Shown here: positions 9,848 through 17,797 of the stretch, in pieces | Position numbering within the stretch: position 1 is the first letter of the stretch | Layout of the letters: the number at the start of each line of letters is the position of its first letter | NCBI RefSeq assembly: GCF_900157375.1 | Contig: NZ_LT721901.1 | Coordinates: 4,049,685 to 4,113,684 of the forward strand | DNA length: 64,000 nt | Direction: 5' to 3' | From: Mycobacterium rhizamassiliense | GTDB lineage: Bacteria; Actinomycetota; Actinomycetes; Mycobacteriales; Mycobacteriaceae | Made by a program: the position numbers and the translations under genes | Notes under the pieces: generated by a model | Databases searched by the model: none | What the model was told of the DNA's origin: nothing | The model's input: only the letters and a program-made list of their open reading frames with translations

Positions 9848-10228
9848 TCACTCGATCCGTTCGACCCACTGCGCGCGAGACGGCCCCGGCTCGAACGGTT
9901 CGCCGAAGTACTGCGTCTCGCGGACGACCTGCACGCCGTCGAACTCCATGACGCTGACCACGTAGAACGGTTCGGTGTCGTAGCGCAGCACCAGCTCGCT
10001 GATCCACAGGTTGCCGCCGCCCTGGATGCGGCGCACGGTGAAGCGTTTGGCGTTCGGCTGGGCCTCGCGCGACGCCTGGATGTTGTGCCGGCCGCGGATG
10101 CGTTCGCCTGATTGCGGATACTCGAGAACCGCGTCCTCGCGGTAGATCTCGTGTTCGGTCGTGAACTCGTTTTCGTCGGACGCCGCCCAGTGGGCTTGCA
10201 GGGCGGTGCGCACCTCGTCGTCGTGCAT
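9848..10228 (-). CDS. NTF2-like (SnoaL-like) single-domain protein
   Basis: A 126-residue protein with the NTF2/SnoaL pattern: an N-terminal helix with HWAASDENEF, then DAVLEYPQSGERIRGR and a C-terminal beta sheet ending VVRETQYFGEPFE. The ATG is preceded by GAGGAAAG at 6-nt spacing, a good ribosome site. It is the first gene of the probable operon with the S51-like protein and the giant regulator, which itself ends in an array of NTF2-like domains. The ligand or reaction is not predictable from sequence. Confidence 0.85.
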   Translation of the reverse strand: MHDDEVRTALQAHWAASDENEFTTEHEIYREDAVLEYPQSGERIRGRHNIQASREAQPNAKRFTVRRIQGGGNLWISELVLRYDTEPFYVVSVMEFDGVQVVRETQYFGEPFEPGPSRAQWVERIE

Positions 10229-10554
10229 CGCGGTCTTTCCTCACGGTGGATGGCTCAAGACGGCAGTAAGCGTCAATCATGCGCCATCGGTTCTGGCCGA
10301 GCGAGTAGCCGGCGCCGCGGAATCGCCGCCCGACGGTGACGAATAAACAAATTCGCCGAGAATTCTCAAGGTCGGTAGGTGAACAATTCACTGCCCGTTG
10401 GCGCCCGCAGAACCGGTTGGTATCAGCAGTTTTGACGTTATTTCAAATGTGGATTTTTAACCTTTGTGGCGGTGAAAGTGCCGGGTAGCCTAAGCCCGTC
10501 ACCCAGTGTCTCCTTATTGGGAGGAGACAGGTGATCGTCTTGCAAGGAGGAACC
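10229..10554. other. Intergenic region, divergent promoters and 5' leader
   Basis: This 326-bp non-coding stretch lies between two divergent units. TTGACG at 10432-10437 with TTTTAA 17 nt further on is a weak promoter candidate for the plus strand. A short CGGG..CCCG hairpin and the stronger hairpin at 10507-10529 lie before the glycine-rich peptide. Nothing else recognisable was found. Confidence 0.4.
10507..10529 (+). promoter_or_regulatory. Leader hairpin upstream of the glycine-rich peptide
   Basis: TGTCTCCT (10507-10514) pairs perfectly with AGGAGACA (10522-10529) across a 7-nt loop. It lies 25 nt before the peptide's start codon. AGGAG in the right arm resembles a ribosome site that the hairpin would hide. 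Function inferred only. Confidence 0.45.
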
Positions 10555-10662
10555 ATGTTGGTGGTCCGCGGATTCGGTGGTGGCGCTGGCGGCGGCAAGG
10601 TGTCGGGCGGCGGCGCTGGCGGCGGCAAGGTCTCCGGCGGTGGCGCCGGCGGCGGCCGGTAG
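10555..10662 (+). CDS. 35-residue glycine-rich peptide (possible leader peptide)
   Basis: The ATG is preceded by AAGGAGG (10544-10550) at 4-nt spacing, one of the best ribosome sites in the window. The peptide opens MLVVRGFGGG and continues with a 10-residue unit (VSGGGAGGGK) repeated almost three times; 19 of 35 residues are glycine. It lies between a leader hairpin and a perfect 12-bp stem at 10685-10712, immediately upstream of an efflux pump gene. It could be a ribosome-sensing leader, a small secreted or membrane-interacting peptide, or a RiPP-like precursor; the leader role fits the layout best. Too short for standard gene callers. I do not recognise a named family. Confidence 0.55.
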   Translation: MLVVRGFGGGAGGGKVSGGGAGGGKVSGGGAGGGR

Positions 10663-10684
10663 TACCGACGCACTGAAATTCTTT

Positions 10685-10712
10685 GGCGCCGGCGGAGTAA
10701 TCCGCCGGCGCC
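10685..10712 (+). terminator. Perfect 12-bp hairpin (terminator or attenuator) before the efflux pump
   Basis: GGCGCCGGCGGA (10685-10696) and TCCGCCGGCGCC (10701-10712) pair perfectly around a GTAA loop. No U-tract follows, as is common for mycobacterial intrinsic terminators. The right arm could instead pair with GGCGCCGGCGG at 10642-10652 inside the peptide ORF, an antiterminator-like alternative. Confidence 0.6.
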
Positions 10713-10757
10713 TTCATGCGCGAAGTCAAAGGTGACAGTGCCCTCGCAGGATCGCAG

Positions 10758-12203
10758 GTGAACATACGCGACGCCGCTCCGACGACCCGAGTTCTCGTGG
10801 TGGCGATCATGGTGTCGATGGTTGCGTTTCTCAACAGCGCCGTAGTGAACCTGGCACTGCCGGCCATGCAACGCGACCTTGGCGGAGGGCTCTATCTGCA
10901 ACAGTGGGTCGTCGGCGCCTACTTGCTGGCGCTGGCGGCCACCGTCCTGCCGGCCGGCTCCATCTCCGATCTGTTCGGGCGAATACCGGTAATGCGCTTC
11001 GGGCTGGCCACCTTTGGCGCCGGCGCCGTGCTGGCCGCCAGCGCCACATCGCCGCTGATGTTGATCCTCGGCCGCATCGTCCAAGGCTTCGGCGGTGCGT
11101 TTCTGGTGCCCGGCTCCGTCGCGCTGATCAACTCGGCCTTCGACCCCGCCGACCGGCCCGCCGCGATCGGAACGTGGACCGCGTGGACCGGTACCGCCTT
11201 CGCGCTGGGCCCGCTGATGGGCGGGCTGGCCGTCGACTACCTCAGCTGGCGCTGGATCTATCTGCTGTCGGCGATCCCGATCGCCGTCGGCTTCGGGCTC
11301 ACGTTCTGGCTGTGCCCGATGCCCGGACCCGCCGAACGCGCTCGCGTCGACGTCGCCGGGGCCGCGTCATCGGCGCTCGGGCTGACGGCCACGGTCTACG
11401 CGCTGATCGAATCCCAGCACCGTGGATGGGACAGCGTGCTCGTCAACGCGTCGTTGATCGTCGGGGTCGTCGCGCTGGTGGTGTTCGTGGTCTGTGAACG
11501 CCGCGCCCCTGCGCCGATGTTGCCCTTGGGGCTGTTCAGGATTCGCAATTTTGCCGGCGCCAACCTGGCCACCGCGTTCGTCTACGGCGGGCTCACCATG
11601 GGCTCGATTGCAATCGCGCTGTACACCCAGGAGGTGGCCGGCTACTCGGCCACCGCCGCGGGGCTGGTGACGTTGCCCACCCCGATCCTGTCGTTCCTTT
11701 TCGCCAAGTACGTCGGCATCGCGGCCGCGCGCTATGGCCCCCGGGTTTTCGTCATGGGCGGCTCGGTGCTGGCCGGGGTGGGGCTGCTGCTGATCCACCC
11801 CTCCGCGGACTGCTTCAACGTCACGACCCGCCTGATGCCGGGGATGTTCGTGGTGGCCACCGGTCTGGTCCTCACCATCACACCGCTGACGTCGCTCAAT
11901 CTGTCGGCCGTAGCGCCCCAGCACGGCGGGATCGCGGCGGCGATCCAGAACGTCGTGGGACGGACCTCGGCGTTGACGGCGGTGGCCTCGGTGGGGCTGG
12001 TCGCGGCCGGCACGCTGACCGACGCCAGCTTCTCGCGGGTGCTGCATGTCAGCGCGATCTTGTTCTTCGTCGCGGCGATGATCTGTGCCGCGCTCGTCCG
12101 CGACCGGCCCGTTCCCGACGAGCCGGTGCCCTGTGAGGTCGCGGCCCTGTGCCTGGATCAGCATGAGGTGCACGCGGATCTGCAGCCCGATCTCCGTCGG
12201 TGA
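10758..12203 (+). CDS. DHA2-family MFS drug:H+ antiporter
   Basis: A membrane exporter of about 481 residues with roughly 14 hydrophobic segments, the DHA2 (EmrB/QacA) topology. Near the middle of the N-terminal half it shows GRIVQGFGGAFLVPGS and the antiporter motif C region FALGPLMGG. The GTG at 10758 is chosen because AGGA lies 6 nt upstream; the ATG at 10716 would place its ribosome site inside the hairpin at 10685-10712. Expected to export amphiphilic compounds by proton exchange. Its expression may be controlled by the glycine-rich peptide leader. The substrate cannot be inferred. Confidence 0.88.
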   Translation: MNIRDAAPTTRVLVVAIMVSMVAFLNSAVVNLALPAMQRDLGGGLYLQQWVVGAYLLALAATVLPAGSISDLFGRIPVMRFGLATFGAGAVLAASATSPLMLILGRIVQGFGGAFLVPGSVALINSAFDPADRPAAIGTWTAWTGTAFALGPLMGGLAVDYLSWRWIYLLSAIPIAVGFGLTFWLCPMPGPAERARVDVAGAASSALGLTATVYALIESQHRGWDSVLVNASLIVGVVALVVFVVCERRAPAPMLPLGLFRIRNFAGANLATAFVYGGLTMGSIAIALYTQEVAGYSATAAGLVTLPTPILSFLFAKYVGIAAARYGPRVFVMGGSVLAGVGLLLIHPSADCFNVTTRLMPGMFVVATGLVLTITPLTSLNLSAVAPQHGGIAAAIQNVVGRTSALTAVASVGLVAAGTLTDASFSRVLHVSAILFFVAAMICAALVRDRPVPDEPVPCEVAALCLDQHEVHADLQPDLRR

Positions 12204-12219
12204 CTGGCACACTGCTGGC

Positions 12220-12756
12220 ATGGACGTGAGCGGTGTGCGGCAGGCGTCCGCGCAGGATGCGGCCGCGTGCATCGCGATCTATCGCCCCTACGTCGAGAAC
12301 ACCGCGATCAGTTGGGAACTTGAGGTCCCCAGCGTGGAGGAAATGGCCGCGCGCATTACCGCGGCGCGCACGACCCACGAATGGCTGATTCTCGAGGACG
12401 ACGGTCAGGCCATCGGCTTCGCTTACGGGCACACCTTGTATCGCCTCCCCACCTACCAGTGGTCGGCCGAGACGGGCATCTACGTCGACCCCGACCGCCA
12501 TCGTGAGGGCGGGGGCCGCAAGCTCTACACGCGGCTGCTGCAGCGGCTCACCGAACGCGGATATCGGCGGGCGTTCGCCGGCATCACCCAACCCAACGAG
12601 GCCAGCAATGAGTTTCATCGATCCTTCGGATTTGTGAACGCCGGCCTATATCGGCGCGTCGAATGGAAACTCGACCGGTGGCACGACGTGGCATGGCTGC
12701 AGCTCGATTTATCCGGTGCGGACGACGCAGAAAAGGCTCCCGGCCTTATCAGCTGA
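12220..12756 (+). CDS. GNAT N-acetyltransferase, phosphinothricin acetyltransferase-like
   Basis: A 178-residue GNAT protein: an N-terminal RQASAQDAAACIAIYRPYVENT resembling the Pat/bar subgroup, the acetyl-CoA loop region DRHREGGGRKLYTRLL at about residues 90-105, and a C-terminal SNEFHRSFGFVNAG motif. Family members acetylate amino-group-containing small molecules such as phosphinothricin or methionine derivatives. It starts 17 nt after the efflux pump stop, so co-transcription with the pump is likely and would pair modification with export (inference). Confidence 0.85.
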   Translation: MDVSGVRQASAQDAAACIAIYRPYVENTAISWELEVPSVEEMAARITAARTTHEWLILEDDGQAIGFAYGHTLYRLPTYQWSAETGIYVDPDRHREGGGRKLYTRLLQRLTERGYRRAFAGITQPNEASNEFHRSFGFVNAGLYRRVEWKLDRWHDVAWLQLDLSGADDAEKAPGLIS

Positions 12757-12834
12757 AGTTATTGGACCGTCGACTAATTGAGCCTTGTTGTGCCACATAC
12801 GTTTTACCGTCGCGAAATTTGGTTACCCGGCAAC

Positions 12835-12852
12835 GGACGCAGGCTTGCGTCC
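12835..12852 (+). promoter_or_regulatory. Hairpin upstream of TetR gene
   Basis: GGACGCA (12835-12841) pairs perfectly with TGCGTCC (12846-12852) around a GGCT loop. It could terminate transcription from the acetyltransferase gene or serve as a palindromic operator for the next gene. Confidence 0.35.
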
Positions 12853-12898
12853 AATGCAGCCGCCGTAGCGGCGACGAAAGAGAAGGTGCCAGAATCGC

Positions 12899-13474
12899 AT
12901 GTCGGCTGACGTGCCCGTGCCGGAGGACTTTCGTAAGCGCGTACTCGACGCGGCCTGTGACGAACTAATCCGTTGGGGTGTGGACCGTTTCAGCATCGTG
13001 GCGCTGGCGGACCGACACGGGCTGGATCCGGAGCTGATTCAGCAGCATTGGCCAACCGCCGACCGGCTGGTGTTGGAAGTGCTGCTCGGCTGGCCCAGTA
13101 CAGAAAGATTCGAATTACCCGACACGGGTTTGCTGCATACCGACCTGCTGGCCCTGGCGACCTGGATGGCCGACTACGTGACGTCGGAGACCGGACGCGG
13201 ATTGCAGCTCGCCCACATCATCGCCAATCCCAACCTTCCGACGGCGCGCATCCGAAAAGAAGCCTGGCGGGCACGCTCGGACAATCTGCGCGTCGTCGTT
13301 GAACGTGCCCGGGAACGCGGCGAATTACGGGACGGGGTCGACGCTCTCAGCCTGTTGGAGTTGTTGTTCGCACCAATCAATATGCGCGAACTGTTCACCG
13401 GCGAACCCGTCGACGAGGAGTACTGCCGCAACCTTGCCGAGCTGGTCTGTCGCGCGGTCGCTACTGCGCCATAA
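12899..13474 (+). CDS. TetR/AcrR-family transcriptional regulator
   Basis: 191 residues. The N-terminal helix-turn-helix region is RVLDAACDELIRWGVDRFSIVALADRHGLDPELIQQHW (about residues 14-50), with a slightly unusual recognition helix. The rest is a helical ligand-binding domain. The 3' end overlaps the convergent GGDEF-EAL gene by 14 bp, so the two genes share terminal DNA. Its targets are not evident; the hairpin upstream is a possible self-operator. Confidence 0.85.
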   Translation: MSADVPVPEDFRKRVLDAACDELIRWGVDRFSIVALADRHGLDPELIQQHWPTADRLVLEVLLGWPSTERFELPDTGLLHTDLLALATWMADYVTSETGRGLQLAHIIANPNLPTARIRKEAWRARSDNLRVVVERARERGELRDGVDALSLLELLFAPINMRELFTGEPVDEEYCRNLAELVCRAVATAP

Positions 13475-15761
13475 GTTGCCCGCTCGGCGCGACGTCCGGG
13501 ATCTCGGACGCGGGCAACGGGCGCGAGAAGAAGTTTCCTTGCACGGCATCGCAGCCGAATTCCCTGAGTTTTTGGGCCGTTTCCCAGTCTTCGACGCCCT
13601 CGGCAATGCATGAGATGCCGAAGGCCCTGGCCAACTCGATGATCGAGCGGGCGATGGTCGCGGCGCGTTCGTCGTGCACGATCGGCGCGATGAATTGCCG
13701 ATCGAGCTTGACGTCGTCGATCGGCAGCTCGCGCAGATAGGTGAGAGTCGCGTAGCCACTGCCGAAGTCGTCGATCGCCACTCGGATGCCGGCCTCGCGC
13801 AGGCGATTGAGCACCGTGCGGGCCTTCGAAAGGTCCGCCACCAACAGATCTTCGGTGATCTCGATGGTGAGCGAGTTGGGTGCCATCGCGTGCGCGTCGA
13901 GCACGGACAGGATGCGGTCGGGCAGGGTGTCCTCGTCGACGGAGGGCGCCCACAAGTTGATCGCGACCGGAACGACGGCGCCTGCCGCATACCACTCCGA
14001 GGCATCGGCGACCGCCCGGGACAGCACCAGGTCGGTGAGTGCGTCCATCAATCCGTGGTCGCGGACCAGGGGTAAGAACTCGGCGGGCTCCAGGACGCCG
14101 AAGCGGGGGTGCCGCCAGCGCACCAACGCCTCAACACCGCAGACCGAACCGGTCAGCATGGTGAATTTCGGCTGGTAGAGCAGGGTCAGCAGACCGTCGT
14201 CGATGGCGCGGCGCAGCTCTCCCAACAGTTGCAGGCGGGCGATGGCATCGTCGTGCGCCGGGTCGTCCTCGAGCTGAGCATCCATGTCGGGGGTGAATGT
14301 CCGCACGTTGGTCGAGCTCGCGAGTTGGGCGCAGTGGCGCGCGGCATCGGCCTGCTTGAGCAGATCGCCGGGCAAGAGCGGGGCGCCGAGCCCGGACACG
14401 GCCGACGTCACGCCGATGCTCAACCGAATGTCGATGCGGTGGTCCTTGATGGTGAGGGGTTCGTTGAAGGACAGAGCCAGCCCTTCCGCCACCTGCAGGG
14501 CAACATTGGGGCGGTCCTCGACGAGGATGGCGAACTCATCGCCACTCATCCGCGCGACGGTGTGGTTGGCCCGGATGTTGGCCTGGATGCGCGCAGCGAC
14601 GCTGCGCAACAGCTCGTCCCCGACGGCGTAGCCGAGCGAATCGTTGACCAGTTTGAAGTCGTCGACGCTGACCGTCAGCACGCTGACCGGAATGGCATGG
14701 TGCACGTGTAGCCGCACCGCATGCGCCAGCCGATCGTCGAACAGTCTCTGATTCGCGAGCCTGGTCAGAGGATCCCGCAGCGCGGCGTCGGCTACTGCGG
14801 TGAGCAGACTTCCCTTCCGGTTCAGCAGAAGCAGATGCCGGGTCAACGTGGTGAGGAACAACAGCACCCACACCCCGAAGATGAACGCCTCGCCCCGGTC
14901 TTCGGGCCAAAAGTGCACAGTCGCAACGACGATCGCCAGCAAGACGGGTACATATGGCAGCCAGGTCGACAGCCTTGATGGCTGAGAGAAACCGAGGTCG
15001 AGGTTCGGCCCTGGCCGTGACGTAATTGCGGACAGCGACATGAAGTACATTCCGCAAGCCCACCCCAGGATGACGAGGTTTGTGGGCACCTGTTCGGGAT
15101 GGTCGTTGCAGATGCGGATGAACCCGGCCACCGCGATCACCGTCCACGCCAGCGTCATTAGCGTCGTTGAGAGTCTGGGGCCCGCGTCGGCTTTGCGGAG
15201 GGTGATGACCGACATGACCACGAGCCCCAGGTACACGGCCGTGGCGACGGCCAGCGTCATCCGCGGGAGGCTGACAATTCGCGTGGGCTGGCCGAAGTGG
15301 CTCGCCACCAGAATGGCCAACACAACGAACAGCGACGCCGCGACAAGGATGCCGTCGAGCAGCAGGCCAACCCCAAATCGGGTGTCCTCGCGGCTGGGAA
15401 TTGCCACCGCGGTGGCCAACGCGCAGAGGGGCAACACGACGTAGCCCACGTTGGCCGCCGAGATGTTGGCCATCGGCGGAATGCCGCCCGCGCTGACGTA
15501 CCACCACACGGCCTGGCCGGCGGTCCAGCCGGCCAACCCGATACTAAAAATCGTCCACGCGAGACGTTGTCGGCCCCGGGCGGCGCGGGCGGCGACCACC
15601 GCGCAGCCGTTGGCGAATACGCTCGAAATCCAGAGTCCGACCGCGCCGGTGAGTGCGCGCTCAGAAGCGGCACTCGCGGTCAACAGCAGCCCGCCGTAGA
15701 CGAGCAACCCGACAGTCGCCAACACAACCACCGCAAATCGCTTCGGTGTCAGTGACAACAT
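13461..15761 (-). CDS. Membrane GGDEF-EAL cyclic-di-GMP enzyme
   Basis: A 766-residue protein. The first ~310 residues carry about nine or ten hydrophobic segments, a membrane sensor region. A GGDEF domain follows with the active-type signature SGDEF at residues 406-410; no RxxD inhibitory site is visible just before it. The EAL domain has EALVRWRHP at 544, EITED, DDFGSGY and AEGVE, the residues expected of an active phosphodiesterase. It probably makes and/or degrades cyclic-di-GMP at the inner membrane in response to an unknown signal. Its start GAAGGA-ATG has the ribosome site directly against the ATG, so the next codon, TTG, is a possible real start. Confidence 0.92.
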   Translation of the reverse strand: MLSLTPKRFAVVVLATVGLLVYGGLLLTASAASERALTGAVGLWISSVFANGCAVVAARAARGRQRLAWTIFSIGLAGWTAGQAVWWYVSAGGIPPMANISAANVGYVVLPLCALATAVAIPSREDTRFGVGLLLDGILVAASLFVVLAILVASHFGQPTRIVSLPRMTLAVATAVYLGLVVMSVITLRKADAGPRLSTTLMTLAWTVIAVAGFIRICNDHPEQVPTNLVILGWACGMYFMSLSAITSRPGPNLDLGFSQPSRLSTWLPYVPVLLAIVVATVHFWPEDRGEAFIFGVWVLLFLTTLTRHLLLLNRKGSLLTAVADAALRDPLTRLANQRLFDDRLAHAVRLHVHHAIPVSVLTVSVDDFKLVNDSLGYAVGDELLRSVAARIQANIRANHTVARMSGDEFAILVEDRPNVALQVAEGLALSFNEPLTIKDHRIDIRLSIGVTSAVSGLGAPLLPGDLLKQADAARHCAQLASSTNVRTFTPDMDAQLEDDPAHDDAIARLQLLGELRRAIDDGLLTLLYQPKFTMLTGSVCGVEALVRWRHPRFGVLEPAEFLPLVRDHGLMDALTDLVLSRAVADASEWYAAGAVVPVAINLWAPSVDEDTLPDRILSVLDAHAMAPNSLTIEITEDLLVADLSKARTVLNRLREAGIRVAIDDFGSGYATLTYLRELPIDDVKLDRQFIAPIVHDERAATIARSIIELARAFGISCIAEGVEDWETAQKLREFGCDAVQGNFFSRPLPASEIPDVAPSGQLMAQ

Positions 15762-16015
15762 TCCTTCACCTGTCGGGTGCGGATACCGAATGCAGAATAA
15801 GCCAGATTGCGACGCTGCTTGGCTAATTTGCTCGGCGACATCCTGGGTTGCATTGGCGTTGGTTGAGGGTTCTCTCTGACATAAGCATTTACCGGTGTTT
15901 TGTCTGGTTGCGGGCGTGACGCGCCGTTCGCCCGATTTTCGATTTTGGGCGATACATCACAGTGCTCCGGTTGATACTGGACGTTCGTTCGCCGATCTAG
16001 GGGGAGATGACGACA

Positions 16016-16291
16016 GTGAGGTCTGCAATGAGGCACTTCCTACGGTGTTGCGGGGTCGGGGCGTTCATCCTTGGGCTGGCCGCGTCGCCGCTGACCGTAC
16101 TGGGCGCCCCGGCGACCAGCCGGGCCGACGGCGTGTGCGCCCCGGGCTGGGGGTGGAGCGTTGATCTGAACGAATGTGTTTTCTTGGCCCCGGCCGCAAA
16201 CGGACCGGGTGGACCAGGCGGTCCTGGGGGACCTGGCGGCCCCGGTGGCCCCGGCGGCCCGGGTGGGCCCGGCCTGCCAGGGCACCACTAG
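16016..16291 (+). CDS. Small secreted Gly-Pro-rich (collagen-like) protein
   Basis: About 91 residues. A signal peptide with hydrophobic core GAFILGLAASPLTVLG is followed by a 30-residue segment with two cysteines and tryptophans (CAPGWGWSVDLNEC), then a tail of about nine GPG/GGP units ending HH. GTG at 16016 is chosen because AGGGGGAG ends at 16006, giving 9-nt spacing; the in-frame ATG at 16007 directly abuts it. Probably exported to the envelope. A second Gly-Pro-rich secreted protein is encoded 1.5 kb away. Function unknown. Confidence 0.7.
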   Translation: MRSAMRHFLRCCGVGAFILGLAASPLTVLGAPATSRADGVCAPGWGWSVDLNECVFLAPAANGPGGPGGPGGPGGPGGPGGPGGPGLPGHH

Positions 16292-16372
16292 ACGTCTTGC
16301 CGGCTCGCTGGGCGGTTCCGGACTGGGCTTAGGCTAGCCAGGTACGGCGTCGGCTGGAGGGGAGCTGAGCAC

Positions 16373-17008
16373 ATGACGGAAGCGCAACGCCGGGGGCTCA
16401 ACAACGCGGTCACCCGGATGTGGACCTTCCTGGCCCCGGCCTACGACCTGCCGTTCCTGCAGCGATGGGTCTACCGCCCGCCGCACGACGAGGTGATCGC
16501 GCAGCTGCGCGAGCACGGATCCCGGAAAATCGCTGACATTGCCTGCGGGACAGGCATTCTCAGTGACCGGATCGAGCGGGAGTTACATCCGGACGAGATT
16601 CACGGTGTGGACATGTCGGACGGGATGCTTGCCCAGGCCCGGTCTAGGTCCAACCGAGTGGCCTGGTTGCGGGCACCCGCCGAGCAGCTGCCCTTCGACG
16701 ACGGCGCGCTCGACGCCGTCGTGACCACTTCGGCATTTCACTTCTTCGACCAGCCGGCGGCCCTGCGCGAATTCCATCGCGTACTGAGATCCGGTGGGCT
16801 AGTGGCCGTCTCGGCACTGAGCACGCGGCAACCGAAGCTGCAATCGTCGGCGGACAGTAAGTGGAAGCCGCAGCACAACGCCTCCCCGGCGGAGATGCGG
16901 GAGTTGTTCGAGGGCGCCGGTTTTGCGATCAGCGATCAACATCGCATCCCGCGGCCACCGTGGACGCGGATCGTGTCCGACCTGATCACCGTCGGCCTCA
17001 AGGGTTAG
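16373..17008 (+). CDS. Class I SAM-dependent methyltransferase
   Basis: 211 residues with the Methyltransf_11 pattern: motif I IADIACGTGILSDRI (about residue 50), an acidic HGVDMSDGMLAQAR for the SAM ribose, then LPFDDGALDAVVTTSAFHFF and a motif LREFHRVLRSGGLV. GGAGGGG before the ATG is a good ribosome site. It resembles small ubiquinone/menaquinone-type or polyketide methyltransferases. Substrate unknown. Its stop overlaps that of the convergent phosphatase gene. Confidence 0.88.
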   Translation: MTEAQRRGLNNAVTRMWTFLAPAYDLPFLQRWVYRPPHDEVIAQLREHGSRKIADIACGTGILSDRIERELHPDEIHGVDMSDGMLAQARSRSNRVAWLRAPAEQLPFDDGALDAVVTTSAFHFFDQPAALREFHRVLRSGGLVAVSALSTRQPKLQSSADSKWKPQHNASPAEMRELFEGAGFAISDQHRIPRPPWTRIVSDLITVGLKG

Positions 17009-17694
17009 CAGGGCGAGGGATCGGCATCCCATTCGGTCAACGTCCAACCGTCCGAAGGATTTCCGGTCAGCACCACGTGGCCCACGTTGGGCAGCGGCTT
17101 GGTTCTGATCAACGACATGTCAGGGTTTCGGACATTCATGAGCACCCACAGCATCATCGCCGCGGCATGCGCGAACGCGACGGGGTTCTGCTGGCCGCTG
17201 TCATAGATCTGTTGAACCGCTTGATTGAAGCGTGCTTCGAACTCGTTGCCGTCCATCGAGCCCGGTATCCGGGCACCGCGGTCGCCCTGCAGCCATCGTT
17301 GCGGGGCGGCATAGTACGTCTGCACGATGTTGGTCTCGGGTGTGTTCTCGTACTGGCCTGCCTCGATCTCCCGCAGTCCCGGTAGCACGGTGATGGGTTC
17401 GCCCAACAGTTGCGACGTCGGCGTGGCCGTCTGTTGGGCGCGGATCATGGTCGAGGCGTAGACACCGTCGTAGTGATTGGCGGCCAATTGCGGGGCCGCG
17501 AGTATTGCTTGACACCAACCCTTCTGGGTGAGTTCGGGGCCGGGGGTCGAGGTGTCGATCAGACCCGTGGTGTTACCGGCGGATTGGCCGTGCCGCACCA
17601 GCGTCAGCGTGATGGTGCGCGGGCCGGCCGCGCGCGCCGACGCGCAGCCCGCGGCCAACGCCGCGACGATGAGGATCGTAACTAGGCGGCGCAT
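17005..17694 (-). CDS. Histidine phosphatase-family lipoprotein (LpqD-like)
   Basis: 229 residues. A lipobox LAAGC with the lipidated cysteine at about position 17 follows a short hydrophobic signal. The histidine phosphatase signature LTLVRHGQSAGNT follows, with REIEAGQYENTP and a C-terminal FAHAAAMMLW carrying the second histidine. The protein is therefore a membrane-anchored, extracytoplasmic phosphatase or phosphoglycerate-mutase-like enzyme, resembling mycobacterial LpqD (Rv3390). The ATG at 17694 is taken; GTG at 17706 adds four residues. The same frame stays open into the next gene, but the lipobox fixes the real N-terminus. Confidence 0.85.
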   Translation of the reverse strand: MRRLVTILIVAALAAGCASARAAGPRTITLTLVRHGQSAGNTTGLIDTSTPGPELTQKGWCQAILAAPQLAANHYDGVYASTMIRAQQTATPTSQLLGEPITVLPGLREIEAGQYENTPETNIVQTYYAAPQRWLQGDRGARIPGSMDGNEFEARFNQAVQQIYDSGQQNPVAFAHAAAMMLWVLMNVRNPDMSLIRTKPLPNVGHVVLTGNPSDGWTLTEWDADPSPC

Positions 17695-17797
17695 CCGCGG
17701 ATTCACGCGAGAAGTGTAAAACTCTTTTCGTCGCCGTACCGGCCGCAGCACGACGCCCGCCTCGCCAAGCGGCGAAGCGGGCGTCGTGGTCGATTGT

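Noticed and set aside
12085..12219. Extended N-terminus of the GNAT protein
   Set aside because: It overlaps the end of the MFS gene with shadow composition; the conserved GNAT region begins at ATG 12220.
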